Assembly: GCA_017303415.1 (NCBI GenBank)
Contig: JAFLBJ010000001.1
Span: 2,232,001 to 2,296,000 of the forward strand
Direction: 5' to 3'
From: Chitinophagales bacterium
Lineage (GTDB): Bacteria > Bacteroidota > Bacteroidia > Chitinophagales > Chitinophagaceae
DNA: 64,000 nucleotides
Below the pieces are notes generated by a model. It ran no database searches. It was given only the letters and a program-made list of their open reading frames with translations, and was not told the origin of the DNA. Positions 18,665 to 27,273 of the stretch are shown in pieces. The number at the start of each line of letters is the position of its first letter. Position 1 is the stretch's first letter. Made by a program: the position numbers and the translations under genes.

Positions 18665-20389
18665 ATGTTATATATGAAAAGTAAAAAACTGATCCTGCTT
18701 GTGGCGGCAACGACCTTAATCTCGTTGGTCGCTTGTAAGAAGGGTTTCCTGAATGTAGATCCCAAAGGTGTATTGGATGAAAATACACTGGCGACTGAAA
18801 AAGGAGTGAATAAACTCCTGCTGTCTGCCTACGCCATGCTGGATGGACATGATGGTGGATTGAACCTGGGTGGAGAATGGGGATCCAGTGGTTCCAACTT
18901 CCTGTATGGAGCCATTGGTGGCGGTGAAGCCAACAAAGGTTCTGACCCGAATGACCAGGCCCCGAATATGACACCTGTACAACGACATGATGCCACCTCT
19001 ACCAACGGAGGGCTGAATGATCGTTGGAAAGCTTTGTATGAAGGTGTAAAACGGACCAATACCGTATTACAGGTGCTGGCCAAGGTGCAGAACATCAATG
19101 ATGACGCCAGAAAAAGCCTCGCCGGTCAAGCCCGCGCACTGCGTGCCTGGTACCATTTCATGGCTAAAATAACCTTTAACAAAGTGCCTTATCTGGATGA
19201 GCAGATCGATGCTGATCTGGCAAGTGGCGCTATCCTGGGAGTTACCAATGAAACAGATATCTGGCCCCAGATCGTGACCGATGCCAAATTTGCCTGGGAA
19301 AATCTTCCGGCCAATATGGATGCCGTAGGTCGTATCAACAAATGGGTGGCTGGTGCTATCTATGGTAAGATACTGTTGTTCACCAAAGATTTTACTACTG
19401 CCAGAACGGTATTGAATGATGTGGTGGCCAATGGAACAAACCCCCTGGGTGTAGCCTTTGACCTGACGACCAATTATGATGATAATTTCAATGTGGATTT
19501 TGATAACTCGCGCGAGTCGGTACTTGCATTCCAGGCCTCTTCGAAAGACAATGCCGGTGCGCGTAATGGTAACTGGGGCGACTTATTGAATACACCCGCT
19601 ACCAACCTCGGTGGCGCCGGATTCTTTTGCCCCACCTACTGGTTCACCAACAGTTTTAAAACAGATGGAAATGGATTACCTGTAACCAATCCACACAATA
19701 CCGATGTACTGGATCCTGCAGGTATGGCCGGATATACACAGTATAGCGGGAATGTGGATACCAGGCTCGACTGGACCATTGGCCGTAACGGTGTTCCTTA
19801 CCACGACTGGGGTACCTTCCAGACAACCTGGAGAAGGGATGTATCAGCAGGCCCCTTTGCCAACAAGAAAACCGTAATCCGCCAGTCTCAGGTAGGAGCT
19901 ACACATGATGCCAGTGTATGGTTCTCTGCAGGGGGTGTGGCCCTGAACATAAATTATATCCGTTTCTCGGATGTGATCCTGATGGCGGCTGAAGCCGAGA
20001 TCGAAGGAGGAGGCTCGCTCGCAACAGCACAAACCTTGATCAACCGTGTACGTAACCGTGCAAAAAATAGTTCTGTGGTCAGCTTTCCCAACACCTACGG
20101 AACTCCCCGTACAGAACCTTATACCGCTGCATTTGCCAACCAGGACGCTGCCCGTACTGCCGTACGGTTGGAGCGTACCCTGGAGTTAGGTCTTGAAGGC
20201 TGGCGTTTCTTTGACCTGGTTCGCTGGGGTATTGCCGCCACTGAACTCAATGCCTATTATACCTATGAGAGTGCCATGCCTTACCAGGTGATCCTTGTGC
20301 CCAAGCCGACCTACGCGTCACCAGCGCAGGATTTCTACCCGGTACCGCAACAACAAATTGATTTAAGCAATGGATTTATTAAACCATAA
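18665..20389 (+). CDS. RagB/SusD-family nutrient-binding outer-membrane lipoprotein
   Basis: 574 residues with a lipobox SLVAC (Cys 24 from the 18665 ATG; ATG 18674 is an equally good start). The mature protein starts with the SusD-typical KGFLNVDPKG. SusD domains follow, with the helical TPR-like scaffold (GQARALRAWYHFMAKITFNK) and the conserved C-terminal signature of the family (RTAVRLERTLELGLEGWR, FFDLVRWG, DFYPVPQQQIDL). It captures substrate at the cell surface and hands it to the SusC partner encoded 12 bp upstream. A strong terminator follows, so the pair is a unit. Confidence 0.95.
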   Translation: MLYMKSKKLILLVAATTLISLVACKKGFLNVDPKGVLDENTLATEKGVNKLLLSAYAMLDGHDGGLNLGGEWGSSGSNFLYGAIGGGEANKGSDPNDQAPNMTPVQRHDATSTNGGLNDRWKALYEGVKRTNTVLQVLAKVQNINDDARKSLAGQARALRAWYHFMAKITFNKVPYLDEQIDADLASGAILGVTNETDIWPQIVTDAKFAWENLPANMDAVGRINKWVAGAIYGKILLFTKDFTTARTVLNDVVANGTNPLGVAFDLTTNYDDNFNVDFDNSRESVLAFQASSKDNAGARNGNWGDLLNTPATNLGGAGFFCPTYWFTNSFKTDGNGLPVTNPHNTDVLDPAGMAGYTQYSGNVDTRLDWTIGRNGVPYHDWGTFQTTWRRDVSAGPFANKKTVIRQSQVGATHDASVWFSAGGVALNINYIRFSDVILMAAEAEIEGGGSLATAQTLINRVRNRAKNSSVVSFPNTYGTPRTEPYTAAFANQDAARTAVRLERTLELGLEGWRFFDLVRWGIAATELNAYYTYESAMPYQVILVPKPTYASPAQDFYPVPQQQIDLSNGFIKP

Positions 20390-20417
20390 GCAGTAGTCAG
20401 TCGTTTCATCCTTCCTT

Positions 20418-20458
20418 CAAATAGGTAAAGCCTTCGGGCTTTGCCTATTTGATTTTTT
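20418..20458 (+). terminator. Terminator after the SusCD pair
   Basis: 15-bp stem with one G-T wobble (20418-20432 with 20437-20451), a stable TTCG loop, then a run of T residues. It separates susCD from the CRTAC1-like gene and covers the upstream-extended start of that gene. Confidence 0.85.
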
Positions 20459-20517
20459 GGACCTTTCATATATTAGCATTTCGCTGCATAACCAACGAAT
20501 TGAACAATTACCCACTC

Positions 20518-23500
20518 ATGAGAAATTCAAGGCGCCTGTCAATTTTTTACGGCTTGGTCTTCTTGTCTGTCATGATCTGTTCCTGTGAGGAAAAGGATGG
20601 CCTGTTTGTACAAAAAAGCCCTGACCAAACCGGCATTGAGTTTACCAACCAACTCTTTGAAGATGATTCCATCAACATCTTTGACTTTGCCAATATTTAC
20701 AATGGGGGAGGTGTAGGCGTTGGAGATTTTAATAATGACAGTCTCCCGGACCTGTATTTCACCGGGAACATGGTTTCCAATAAACTCTATTTGAACAAAG
20801 GAGCCTTTCGCTTTGAGGACGTAACGGAGGTTTCCCAGACCACAGGTGGAGGAATATGGAGCAGGGGAGTGGCTGTGGTAGATATCAACAATGACGGATG
20901 GATGGATTTGTATGTTTGTGCCACGGCAAAACATGATCCGCTCAAACGGATCAACCTCTTATATGTAAACCAGGGCCTGAACAATAACAAAGTACCGGTG
21001 TTCAGGGAATTGGCGGCGGAGTATGGACTGGCTGACACTTCTTCCAGTACCATGGCTTATTTTTTTGACTATGACAACGATGAGGACCTTGACCTCTATA
21101 TCGCGGTAAACCATATCATCAAGGATGAATATGCGAATAAGTTCCGAAAACGTAACCTCAATGGAGAACACCCGAGCACGGGAAAATTATTTCGAAATGA
21201 TTGGAATGATTCACTGAAACATCCCTTTTATACAGATGTGTCACGTGAAGCAGGGATCCTGATCGAAGGCTATTCCCATGCGGCAAACATTTTTGATGTC
21301 AACCAGGACGGATGGCTTGATATTTTTGTAGCCAATGATTATATCTCCAGCAATGTGCTGTACATCAATAACCGGGATGGCACGTTTACTGACAGCCTGT
21401 TAGACTATTTTAAACATGGTGCCGCTAATTCCATGGGCTCCGATGCCGTGGATATGAACAATGATGGTTTGGATGATGTGATCGAGGTAGATATGGCGCC
21501 GGGTGATAACCTTCGTCGAAAAATGTTTCTCAACGCTAACAATTATCTCACCTATCAGAACAGTGATATGTACGGGTTCCAATACCAGTATGTACGCAAC
21601 ATGCTTCATTTGAACCTTGGCCCATCCCAGCGTGAGGGAGATACAATTCGTCATCCGGAGTTTGCCGAGATCGGTTATTACGCGGGAATTGCCCAAACCG
21701 ATTGGAGCTGGACGCCCCTGGCTGCCGATTTTGACAATGACGGATATCGCGATATTCTGTTCTCCAACGGGTTTCCCAAAGACATTACCGATCATGATTT
21801 CATTGTGTACCGCGAGGATGCAGGCACATTGGTTACCGACCAGGAAATGATCGATGAAATACCCGTGGTTAAGATCCACAATTTTGTGTACCGGAATAAT
21901 GGCGATCTCCGTTTCACAGACATGACCGCCGAGTGGGGAATGGAAGAACCTACTTTTTCCAATGGGGCTGTATATGTGGATCTGGACAAAGATGGCGATC
22001 TGGATATTGTGATGAACAATATCAACGACCCCGCCGGAATTTTTGAGAACCGCCTTGCACCGGTTAAGAAAAATGGGTTTATTCAGGTGGAGCTTTCAGG
22101 CCCGGAAAAAAACAGGCAGGCAATTGGTGCCACCATAACCTTACATCAGGGAAAAGAAATACAGTATTTTCATTACAATCCATATCGTGGATATATATCT
22201 TCTGTCAGTTCACAGGTACATTTTGGATTGGGGGGTAAACCCATTGATTCGGTAGTGATCCAATGGCCGGGAGGCAAAAGGTCCGTTTTTTTAGCGCCGG
22301 CAGAAAATTCAACCATAAAGGCCAATATAGCGTCTGCAGGACCGGCCATTAAAACAAACAGGGACCATGCTGATTCATGGTTTACCGAAGTGACCCGAAG
22401 TGTGGGGATCGATTTCCGGCATCAGCAACGCGATTTCATTGATTTCAATATTCAGAAATTATTGCCACATAAGTTTACGGAAGCCGGCCCCCGTATCGCT
22501 ACAGGTGATATGAACGGGGATGGTCTGGAGGATTTTGTGTTGGGAAGTTCGCCGGGTTTCAGTCCAATGCTTTTCTTTCAGGACCAGGATGGCAAGTTCA
22601 GCGAGGAAGCCTTGTTAACCGGGGATCTGGCCGCGCGAAAGAGATCGGATGATCAGGGTCTTTTGTTATTTGATGCAGATGGGGATAGCGATCTTGATCT
22701 GTACATAACCGCAGGTGGATACGCGTATCGAAATGAAGATATAGGTTACCAGGATCAGTTCTACCTTAATGACGGGAAAGGTCTGTTTAGGCCTGATAGC
22801 AATGCCATCCCTATCCGGAATGTGAGTAAATCCTGTGTACGGGCAGCGGATTTTGATAAGGATGGCGATCTTGATCTCTTTATCGGTGGAAGGGTAAAAC
22901 CCTGGAATTACCCCCAACCCGTACCCTCATTTATATTTCGAAATGATTCCAGGGATGGTAAAGCCCGGTTTTCCGATATCACTTCCACCATTGCCCCCTT
23001 CCTGAAGAACCTGGGGATGGTCACGGATGCCTCCTGGAGCGATTTTGACGGCGATGGCTGGACCGATCTCCTCCTGGCCGGAGAATGGATGCCCCTGACC
23101 TTCTTGCGCAACAATAAAGGGGTTTTCGAGGATATGACCACCAGGACAGGCATCGGTGATCGTTCAGGATGGTGGACCAGTCTCTGTAGCGGGGATTTTG
23201 ATAAGGATGGGGATTTGGACTTTGTGGCTGGAAACCTGGGGGAGAATTCCTATTACAAAGCTTCTCCTGCATACCCCGTATCCGTGTATGCCAAAGATTT
23301 TGACAGGAATGGAGTTACGGAAGCTATCCCGACCAGTTTTATCCGGGGAAAAGATACCGATAAAGAAGGACAGGAATTTCCGGCCCATACCCGGGATGAT
23401 ATCGTTGACCAGATGCCCTTCATCAAGAAACGGTTTCTGTCCTATCGTTCCTTTGGCTCAGCTACTTTTCATCAGCTATTTACTCCCGCTGAATTACAAG

Positions 23501-23907
23501 GGGCCCTACGATTAAAGGCCAATTGCCTTCAGAGTCATTATATCCGGAATGACGGGGGCGGAAAGTTTAGTTTACATCCACTACCGGCCATGGCGCAATA
23601 TTCGGTGGTGAATGCCCTGGTGACCGCCGATTTCAATGCAGACGGGAACCTGGACCTTTTCCTTTCTACCAATGATTATAGCACTGAACCCGGGAATGGG
23701 CGATATGATGCATTACGTGGGCTTGTTCTCCAGGGGGATGGAAAAGGAGGCTTCAGGCCATTGTCCATGATGCAAAGCGGAGTGTGTATTCCCGGTAATG
23801 GGAAATCCGTGGCAGGGTTAAAGGCCGCAGATGGTTCCCGGCTTATTGTTTCCAGCCAGAACAGGGGAGCGGTACAGGTATTCCGGCAAAGGGATGGTAA
23901 GAAATAA
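20518..23907 (+). CDS. CRTAC1-like lipoprotein with VCBS/FG-GAP repeats and ASPIC/UnbV domain
   Basis: 1129 residues from ATG 20518, which follows the terminator; the lipobox is ICSC. Two sets of FG-GAP/VCBS repeats with calcium-type loops flank a central ASPIC/UnbV segment. First set: GDFNNDSLPDLYF, DINNDGWMDLYV, DYDNDEDLDLYI, DFDNDGYRDILF, DLDKDGDLDIVM. ASPIC/UnbV lies around residues 530-600 (AIGATITLHQGKEIQYF; VQFGLGG-like region). Second set: DADGDSDLDLYI, DFDKDGDLDLFIGG, DFDGDGWTDLLLAG, DFDKDGDLDFVAGN, DFNADGNLDLFLS. Such beta-propeller lipoproteins often follow SusCD pairs in Bacteroidota and are probably surface glycan- or protein-binding; no catalytic role is visible. It has its own transcription unit or relies on read-through. 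Confidence 0.85.
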   Translation: MRNSRRLSIFYGLVFLSVMICSCEEKDGLFVQKSPDQTGIEFTNQLFEDDSINIFDFANIYNGGGVGVGDFNNDSLPDLYFTGNMVSNKLYLNKGAFRFEDVTEVSQTTGGGIWSRGVAVVDINNDGWMDLYVCATAKHDPLKRINLLYVNQGLNNNKVPVFRELAAEYGLADTSSSTMAYFFDYDNDEDLDLYIAVNHIIKDEYANKFRKRNLNGEHPSTGKLFRNDWNDSLKHPFYTDVSREAGILIEGYSHAANIFDVNQDGWLDIFVANDYISSNVLYINNRDGTFTDSLLDYFKHGAANSMGSDAVDMNNDGLDDVIEVDMAPGDNLRRKMFLNANNYLTYQNSDMYGFQYQYVRNMLHLNLGPSQREGDTIRHPEFAEIGYYAGIAQTDWSWTPLAADFDNDGYRDILFSNGFPKDITDHDFIVYREDAGTLVTDQEMIDEIPVVKIHNFVYRNNGDLRFTDMTAEWGMEEPTFSNGAVYVDLDKDGDLDIVMNNINDPAGIFENRLAPVKKNGFIQVELSGPEKNRQAIGATITLHQGKEIQYFHYNPYRGYISSVSSQVHFGLGGKPIDSVVIQWPGGKRSVFLAPAENSTIKANIASAGPAIKTNRDHADSWFTEVTRSVGIDFRHQQRDFIDFNIQKLLPHKFTEAGPRIATGDMNGDGLEDFVLGSSPGFSPMLFFQDQDGKFSEEALLTGDLAARKRSDDQGLLLFDADGDSDLDLYITAGGYAYRNEDIGYQDQFYLNDGKGLFRPDSNAIPIRNVSKSCVRAADFDKDGDLDLFIGGRVKPWNYPQPVPSFIFRNDSRDGKARFSDITSTIAPFLKNLGMVTDASWSDFDGDGWTDLLLAGEWMPLTFLRNNKGVFEDMTTRTGIGDRSGWWTSLCSGDFDKDGDLDFVAGNLGENSYYKASPAYPVSVYAKDFDRNGVTEAIPTSFIRGKDTDKEGQEFPAHTRDDIVDQMPFIKKRFLSYRSFGSATFHQLFTPAELQGALRLKANCLQSHYIRNDGGGKFSLHPLPAMAQYSVVNALVTADFNADGNLDLFLSTNDYSTEPGNGRYDALRGLVLQGDGKGGFRPLSMMQSGVCIPGNGKSVAGLKAADGSRLIVSSQNRGAVQVFRQRDGKK

Positions 23908-23937
23908 TTGGCCCGAACAGGTTTTGGGAATTTGCTT

Positions 23938-23945
23938 TATCTTCG
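23938..23945 (+). promoter_or_regulatory. Putative -7 box of pyrB
   Basis: TATCTTCG, one mismatch from TAnnTTTG, ends 7 nt before the pyrB ATG. It suggests a promoter separate from the CRTAC1-like gene, with a very short leader. A -33 element is not clear. Confidence 0.35.
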
Positions 23946-23952
23946 CTTTTTA

Positions 23953-24879
23953 ATGAGCCTTTCTACCAAACACCTGCTGGGTATTAAAGATCTTACCCCG
24001 GAAGATATTCAGACCATTTTACAAACCGCCCAACAGTTCAAAGAAGTTTTGCAGCGACCGATTAAAAAAGTGCCCTCCCTGCGGGATGTCACCATCGTCA
24101 ACCTGTTTTACGAGAATTCTACGCGGACACGCATATCTTTTGAACTGGCAGAAAAAAGGCTATCTGCCGATACCATCAATTTTTCAGCATCTGGCTCCTC
24201 CGTTTCAAAAGGAGAAACTTTACTGGATACGGTCAATAATATCTTATCCATGAAAGTGGATATGGTTGTAATGCGGCACAGTGCCAGTGGAGCCCCGCAT
24301 TTTCTGGCCAAGCATATTCCGGCCGCTGTGATCAATGCCGGTGATGGAATCAATGAACACCCGACGCAAGCCCTGCTCGATGCCTTATCGATACAGGAGA
24401 AGTTAGGATCGCTTGCCGGGGTTCGGGTGGCCATCATTGGGGATATCATGCACAGCCGGGTGGCACAAAGCAATATTTATCTGCTGAAGAAAATGGGGGC
24501 GGAAGTGATCGTGTGTGGCCCGCCAACCCTTATCCCCAAATACATGACCGAAACCTTTGGCATCCGCGTGGAGTATGACCTGCGTAAGGCTTTGGAGTGG
24601 TGTGATGTGGCCAATGTGTTACGGATACAATTGGAAAGACAAAATCAGGTGCTCTTCTCCTCCTTGCGGGAATACAGCCTGGCTTATGGTATAAACCGCC
24701 GAATATTGGAAAGCCTTTCCAAACCGATCACCATCATGCACCCCGGTCCGATCAATCGTGGTGTAGAACTTGACAGCGATGTAGCTGATGGGCAGCAATC
24801 CCTTGTTTTACAACAGGTAGAGAATGGCGTGGCGGTCCGTATGGCAGTGCTGTACCTGCTTTCCAACCGGCAGAATTAA
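23953..24879 (+). CDS. pyrB: Aspartate carbamoyltransferase catalytic chain
   Basis: 308 residues from ATG 23953. It joins carbamoyl phosphate to aspartate, the committed step of pyrimidine synthesis. Carbamoyl-phosphate loop STRTR at residues 56-60 (FYENSTRTRISFE), a second-domain motif MRHSASGAPHFLAKH, and the aspartate-side HPGPINRG at ~263-270 are all present, so the enzyme should be active. No pyrI regulatory chain or pyrC is adjacent. A longer frame from the TTG at 23908, directly after the previous stop, is not preferred because the family N-terminus fits MSLSTKHLLGIKDL. Confidence 0.97.
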   Translation: MSLSTKHLLGIKDLTPEDIQTILQTAQQFKEVLQRPIKKVPSLRDVTIVNLFYENSTRTRISFELAEKRLSADTINFSASGSSVSKGETLLDTVNNILSMKVDMVVMRHSASGAPHFLAKHIPAAVINAGDGINEHPTQALLDALSIQEKLGSLAGVRVAIIGDIMHSRVAQSNIYLLKKMGAEVIVCGPPTLIPKYMTETFGIRVEYDLRKALEWCDVANVLRIQLERQNQVLFSSLREYSLAYGINRRILESLSKPITIMHPGPINRGVELDSDVADGQQSLVLQQVENGVAVRMAVLYLLSNRQN

Positions 24880-24947
24880 TTTCGTCATTTACCATTTATA
24901 TCCCATCTTAGTCCCTGCTAACGGCCTGCTGCCGGAAAATTTAAATT

Positions 24948-25439
24948 ATGGAAAGGATCTGTCTTTTTCCCGGGACATTTGACCCTGTCACACTTGGCCA
25001 TGTGGATATCATTACCCGCGCCCTGCCATTGTTTGACAAGATCGTTGTTGGGATCGGTACCAATACCGGAAAATCTCCCATGTTCACAAGTGACCAACGA
25101 CTGGGATGGATCAAAGACCTTTTTGCAGAGCATCCCTCGGTAGTATGTACCACTTATGAGGGACTGACCATTGATTATTGTCGCAAGATCAAAGCTCGCT
25201 TTATCTTGCGGGGCATCCGGTATGTGAGCGATTTTGAATATGAAAAAACGATCGCTGATGCCAATCGGCAATTGGACAAGAATATTGAAACCATCTTTCT
25301 CACCTGCGAACCCAAGTACACTTCTGTTGCCTCTACCATTGTTCGGGATATCATCCGAAATGGGGGCGATGCCAGCGCCTTCCTGCCCGAAGTGGTGGCG
25401 CAATCCGTATTAAAAAGTGGGAAAGGGGTTCAGTCCTGA
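24948..25439 (+). CDS. coaD: Pantetheine-phosphate adenylyltransferase
   Basis: 163 residues, the usual CoaD length. It transfers AMP from ATP to 4'-phosphopantetheine, the penultimate step of coenzyme A synthesis. The nucleotidylyltransferase signature TxGH is at residues 15-18 (GTFDPVTLGHVD), and the second ATP motif (STIVRDIIR) is near the end; FILRGIRYVSDFEYE matches the substrate-binding region. Its 3' end overlaps the convergent Nudix gene by 10 bp. Confidence 0.97.
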   Translation: MERICLFPGTFDPVTLGHVDIITRALPLFDKIVVGIGTNTGKSPMFTSDQRLGWIKDLFAEHPSVVCTTYEGLTIDYCRKIKARFILRGIRYVSDFEYEKTIADANRQLDKNIETIFLTCEPKYTSVASTIVRDIIRNGGDASAFLPEVVAQSVLKSGKGVQS

Positions 25440-26053
25440 AGGGTCAGTATCACATCGCGAACAGAGGGGAACATCTGTGGGAAATAGGTTTTGGCTTCAG
25501 CCAATCCCACCCACCTGACCTCCGTAATATCTTCTTCAGCCTGGGCTGTCAAAACCTGATCTTTCGGGGCTTTCATCCGGAACCAATTTGATTCTTTTAA
25601 AATAAAACGCGTGCCTTCGTGGTAGGTATGATAGGTGGTAAGCAACGGCGAAACCAATTCCAGTTCCTTTATTCCGGTTTCTTCCCTCACTTCACGTAAG
25701 GCACAATCTTCAATGCGCTCGCCTTTATCCAGTTTGCCTTTGGGCAGATCCCAGGAACCCCTTCGAAAGATCAACAACAATTCATTTTCCGGCGTTAATA
25801 CGGCACCTCCACCAGCCACGAAAAGGGTGAACTTTCGAAAGAACTCTTTCTTTAATTTCTCCAGGTCTTTATGAAAAAATACACCGGCATGAATGGCCGG
25901 TTGTTGTATTTCATGGATCATGGATTTGATGGTATGCGCATCCAGTTCATCAATAAAGACCGCATCATCGTGATGAACAAACGGCTCGATCTCCTCATTG
26001 ATTTCATCGCAGAGATACAGGGGTTTATCCTCAAAGTAAATTTTCAGATACAT
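25430..26053 (-). CDS. Nudix hydrolase
   Basis: 207 residues. The N-terminal ~75 residues form a small extra domain (MYLKIYFEDKPLYLCDE) not known to me; the Nudix domain follows with a complete box at residues 106-128: Gly106, Glu112, then R120-E-V-R-E-E-T-G-I128. The enzyme should cleave a nucleoside diphosphate linked to another group with a divalent metal. GSWDLPKG just before the box is typical of ADP-ribose or (di)nucleotide-type Nudix proteins, but substrate cannot be assigned. Its start is 22 bp from the divergent pyrE start and its tail overlaps coaD. Confidence 0.9.
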   Translation of the reverse strand: MYLKIYFEDKPLYLCDEINEEIEPFVHHDDAVFIDELDAHTIKSMIHEIQQPAIHAGVFFHKDLEKLKKEFFRKFTLFVAGGGAVLTPENELLLIFRRGSWDLPKGKLDKGERIEDCALREVREETGIKELELVSPLLTTYHTYHEGTRFILKESNWFRMKAPKDQVLTAQAEEDITEVRWVGLAEAKTYFPQMFPSVRDVILTLQD

Positions 26054-26063
26054 AGCTTTGGTT

Positions 26064-26071
26064 TACCTTCG
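26064..26071 (+). promoter_or_regulatory. Putative -7 box of pyrE
   Basis: TACCTTCG, one mismatch from TAnnTTTG, ends 4 nt before the pyrE ATG. Its -33 region would lie inside the first codons of the divergent Nudix gene. Confidence 0.35.
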
Positions 26072-26075
26072 CCGC

Positions 26076-26711
26076 ATGACCGATGCGAAAATTGTTGCCG
26101 AGAAACTATTACAAGTTAATGCAGTTAAATTAAGTCCCCAAGCCCCGTTTACCTGGGCAAGTGGATGGAAGAGCCCGATCTATTGCGATAACCGACGGAT
26201 CCTTTCTTTTCCTTATGTGCGTGACTATATCAAATCAGAGCTTTGCAATGTAATTTTTGAACGCTTCCCCGAGGCTGACCTGGTGGCGGGTGTGGCGACC
26301 GCAGGGATCGCCTGGGGAGCCATGGCAGCCGATCAATTAAAACTTCCCTTTGTTTATGTGCGTCCCAAACCCAAGGAACATGGAATGGGGAATCAGATTG
26401 AAGGGTATTTTGAACCCGGGCAAAAAGTAGTAGTGGTCGAAGACCTGGTATCCACAGCCAAAAGCAGTTTACAGGTGGTGGATGTGTTGAAAGCAGCCGG
26501 GTTGACCATCGAAGGGATGGTATCAATATTCACCTATGGCTTTCCACAGGCTACGGAAGCATTTGAAAAAGCAGGGGTCACCTATTTCCCGCTCACTGAT
26601 TATACCCATTTGCTGGAGGCAGCAGGCGCCAAAGGCCAGATAGAGCCAGGACAACAAGAAATATTGTTAAAATGGCGTCAGGACCCTGCGAATTGGACAG
26701 GGGTTTTGTAA
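26076..26711 (+). CDS. pyrE: Orotate phosphoribosyltransferase
   Basis: 211 residues from ATG 26076. It forms OMP from orotate and PRPP in pyrimidine synthesis. Orotate-binding WASGWKSPIYCDNR and the lysine-rich VYVRPKPKEHG loop are intact. The PRPP loop reads VVVVEDLVSTAKSS (E122, D123): where most orthologues have Thr-Gly this one has Thr-Ala. The acidic pair is kept, so activity is likely. Upstream TTG at 26058 is not a sensible start. Transcribed away from the Nudix gene with only 22 bp between starts. Confidence 0.95.
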   Translation: MTDAKIVAEKLLQVNAVKLSPQAPFTWASGWKSPIYCDNRRILSFPYVRDYIKSELCNVIFERFPEADLVAGVATAGIAWGAMAADQLKLPFVYVRPKPKEHGMGNQIEGYFEPGQKVVVVEDLVSTAKSSLQVVDVLKAAGLTIEGMVSIFTYGFPQATEAFEKAGVTYFPLTDYTHLLEAAGAKGQIEPGQQEILLKWRQDPANWTGVL

Positions 26712-26732
26712 TTTTCCTTTCAAATACCTTCT

Positions 26733-27074
26733 ATGCGAACTGTTATCCTGCTTTTCCTGGCCATCGGCGGCTTAACCTTATCTTCTTCGGCCCAAACCAA
26801 GGCGGTAGAAACAATCAAAATTAAGACGCCTACAGTAGGCTGTGAGGCTTGTAAAACAAGGATCGAAGAGTACCTGAAACGTTATGACGGGGTAACCTAT
26901 GTAAATGTGAACTGGCGAAAGAAGGAGACCATGGTGAAATTCTTAACCAACCGGATCAATGCCGAGACCATAAAGGCGGCTATTGCCAATGCCGGGTATG
27001 AAGCCGATGAATACCCCGCCAATCCGGATGCCTATAACAAGCTTCCAAAGACGTGTAAACATGTGGGGGGATAG
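26733..27074 (+). CDS. Periplasmic heavy-metal-associated (HMA) domain protein
   Basis: 113 residues. A Sec signal peptide (to SSSAQ, about residue 21) precedes a single HMA domain with the metal-binding pair C37-x-x-C40 (TVGCEACK) and the expected VTYVNVNWRKKETMV strand and IKAAIANAGYEAD helix. It probably binds Cu+ or Zn2+ outside the cytoplasm as a chaperone or small buffer protein. Only 21 bp follow pyrE, so it may be co-transcribed, with no functional link visible. The C-terminus KTCKHVGG adds one more cysteine and a histidine. Confidence 0.85.
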   Translation: MRTVILLFLAIGGLTLSSSAQTKAVETIKIKTPTVGCEACKTRIEEYLKRYDGVTYVNVNWRKKETMVKFLTNRINAETIKAAIANAGYEADEYPANPDAYNKLPKTCKHVGG

Positions 27075-27076
27075 TG

Positions 27077-27118
27077 GTTGGATTAGGGATGTTGGATGTT
27101 GTATGGTGGATGTTGGTG
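27077..27118. repeat. 7-bp repeat array, left arm of element C
   Basis: Six consecutive heptamers of consensus GTTGGAT (GTTGGAT, TAGGGAT, GTTGGAT, GTTGTAT, GGTGGAT, GTTGGTG), starting 2 nt after the HMA gene stop. They are complementary to the right arm at 27211-27270. Confidence 0.85.
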
Positions 27119-27144
27119 ATTCATATCATTCAAGGTTAAATAAG

Positions 27145-27180
27145 AAGAGGGGCCTGAATTTCTTCAGGCCCCTCTTTATT
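27145..27180. terminator. Bidirectional terminator inside element C
   Basis: Perfect 14-bp stem (27145-27158 with 27163-27176), TTTC loop, flanked by T-rich (plus) and A-rich (minus) bases. It sits in the loop between the two heptamer arms and can end both the HMA and the LEA14 transcripts. Confidence 0.85.
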
Positions 27181-27210
27181 TGTCATTAACTTTAAACATT
27201 CTCCACTATC

Positions 27211-27270
27211 ATCCAACACCCAACATCCAACATCCAACATCCAACATCCAACATCCACCATCCAACATCC
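27211..27270. repeat. 7-bp repeat array, right arm of element C
   Basis: Eight consecutive heptamers of consensus ATCCAAC (27211-27266; one ACCCAAC and one ATCCACC) plus a partial ninth. The array ends 3 nt before the stop of the convergent LEA14 gene. The period is 7 as in elements A and B but the sequence is different. Confidence 0.85.
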
Positions 27271-27273
27271 TCT

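Noticed and set aside
27211..27270. Possible CRISPR or transposon end
   Set aside because: Same reasoning: heptamers without spacers, no transposase gene, and no target-site duplication seen.
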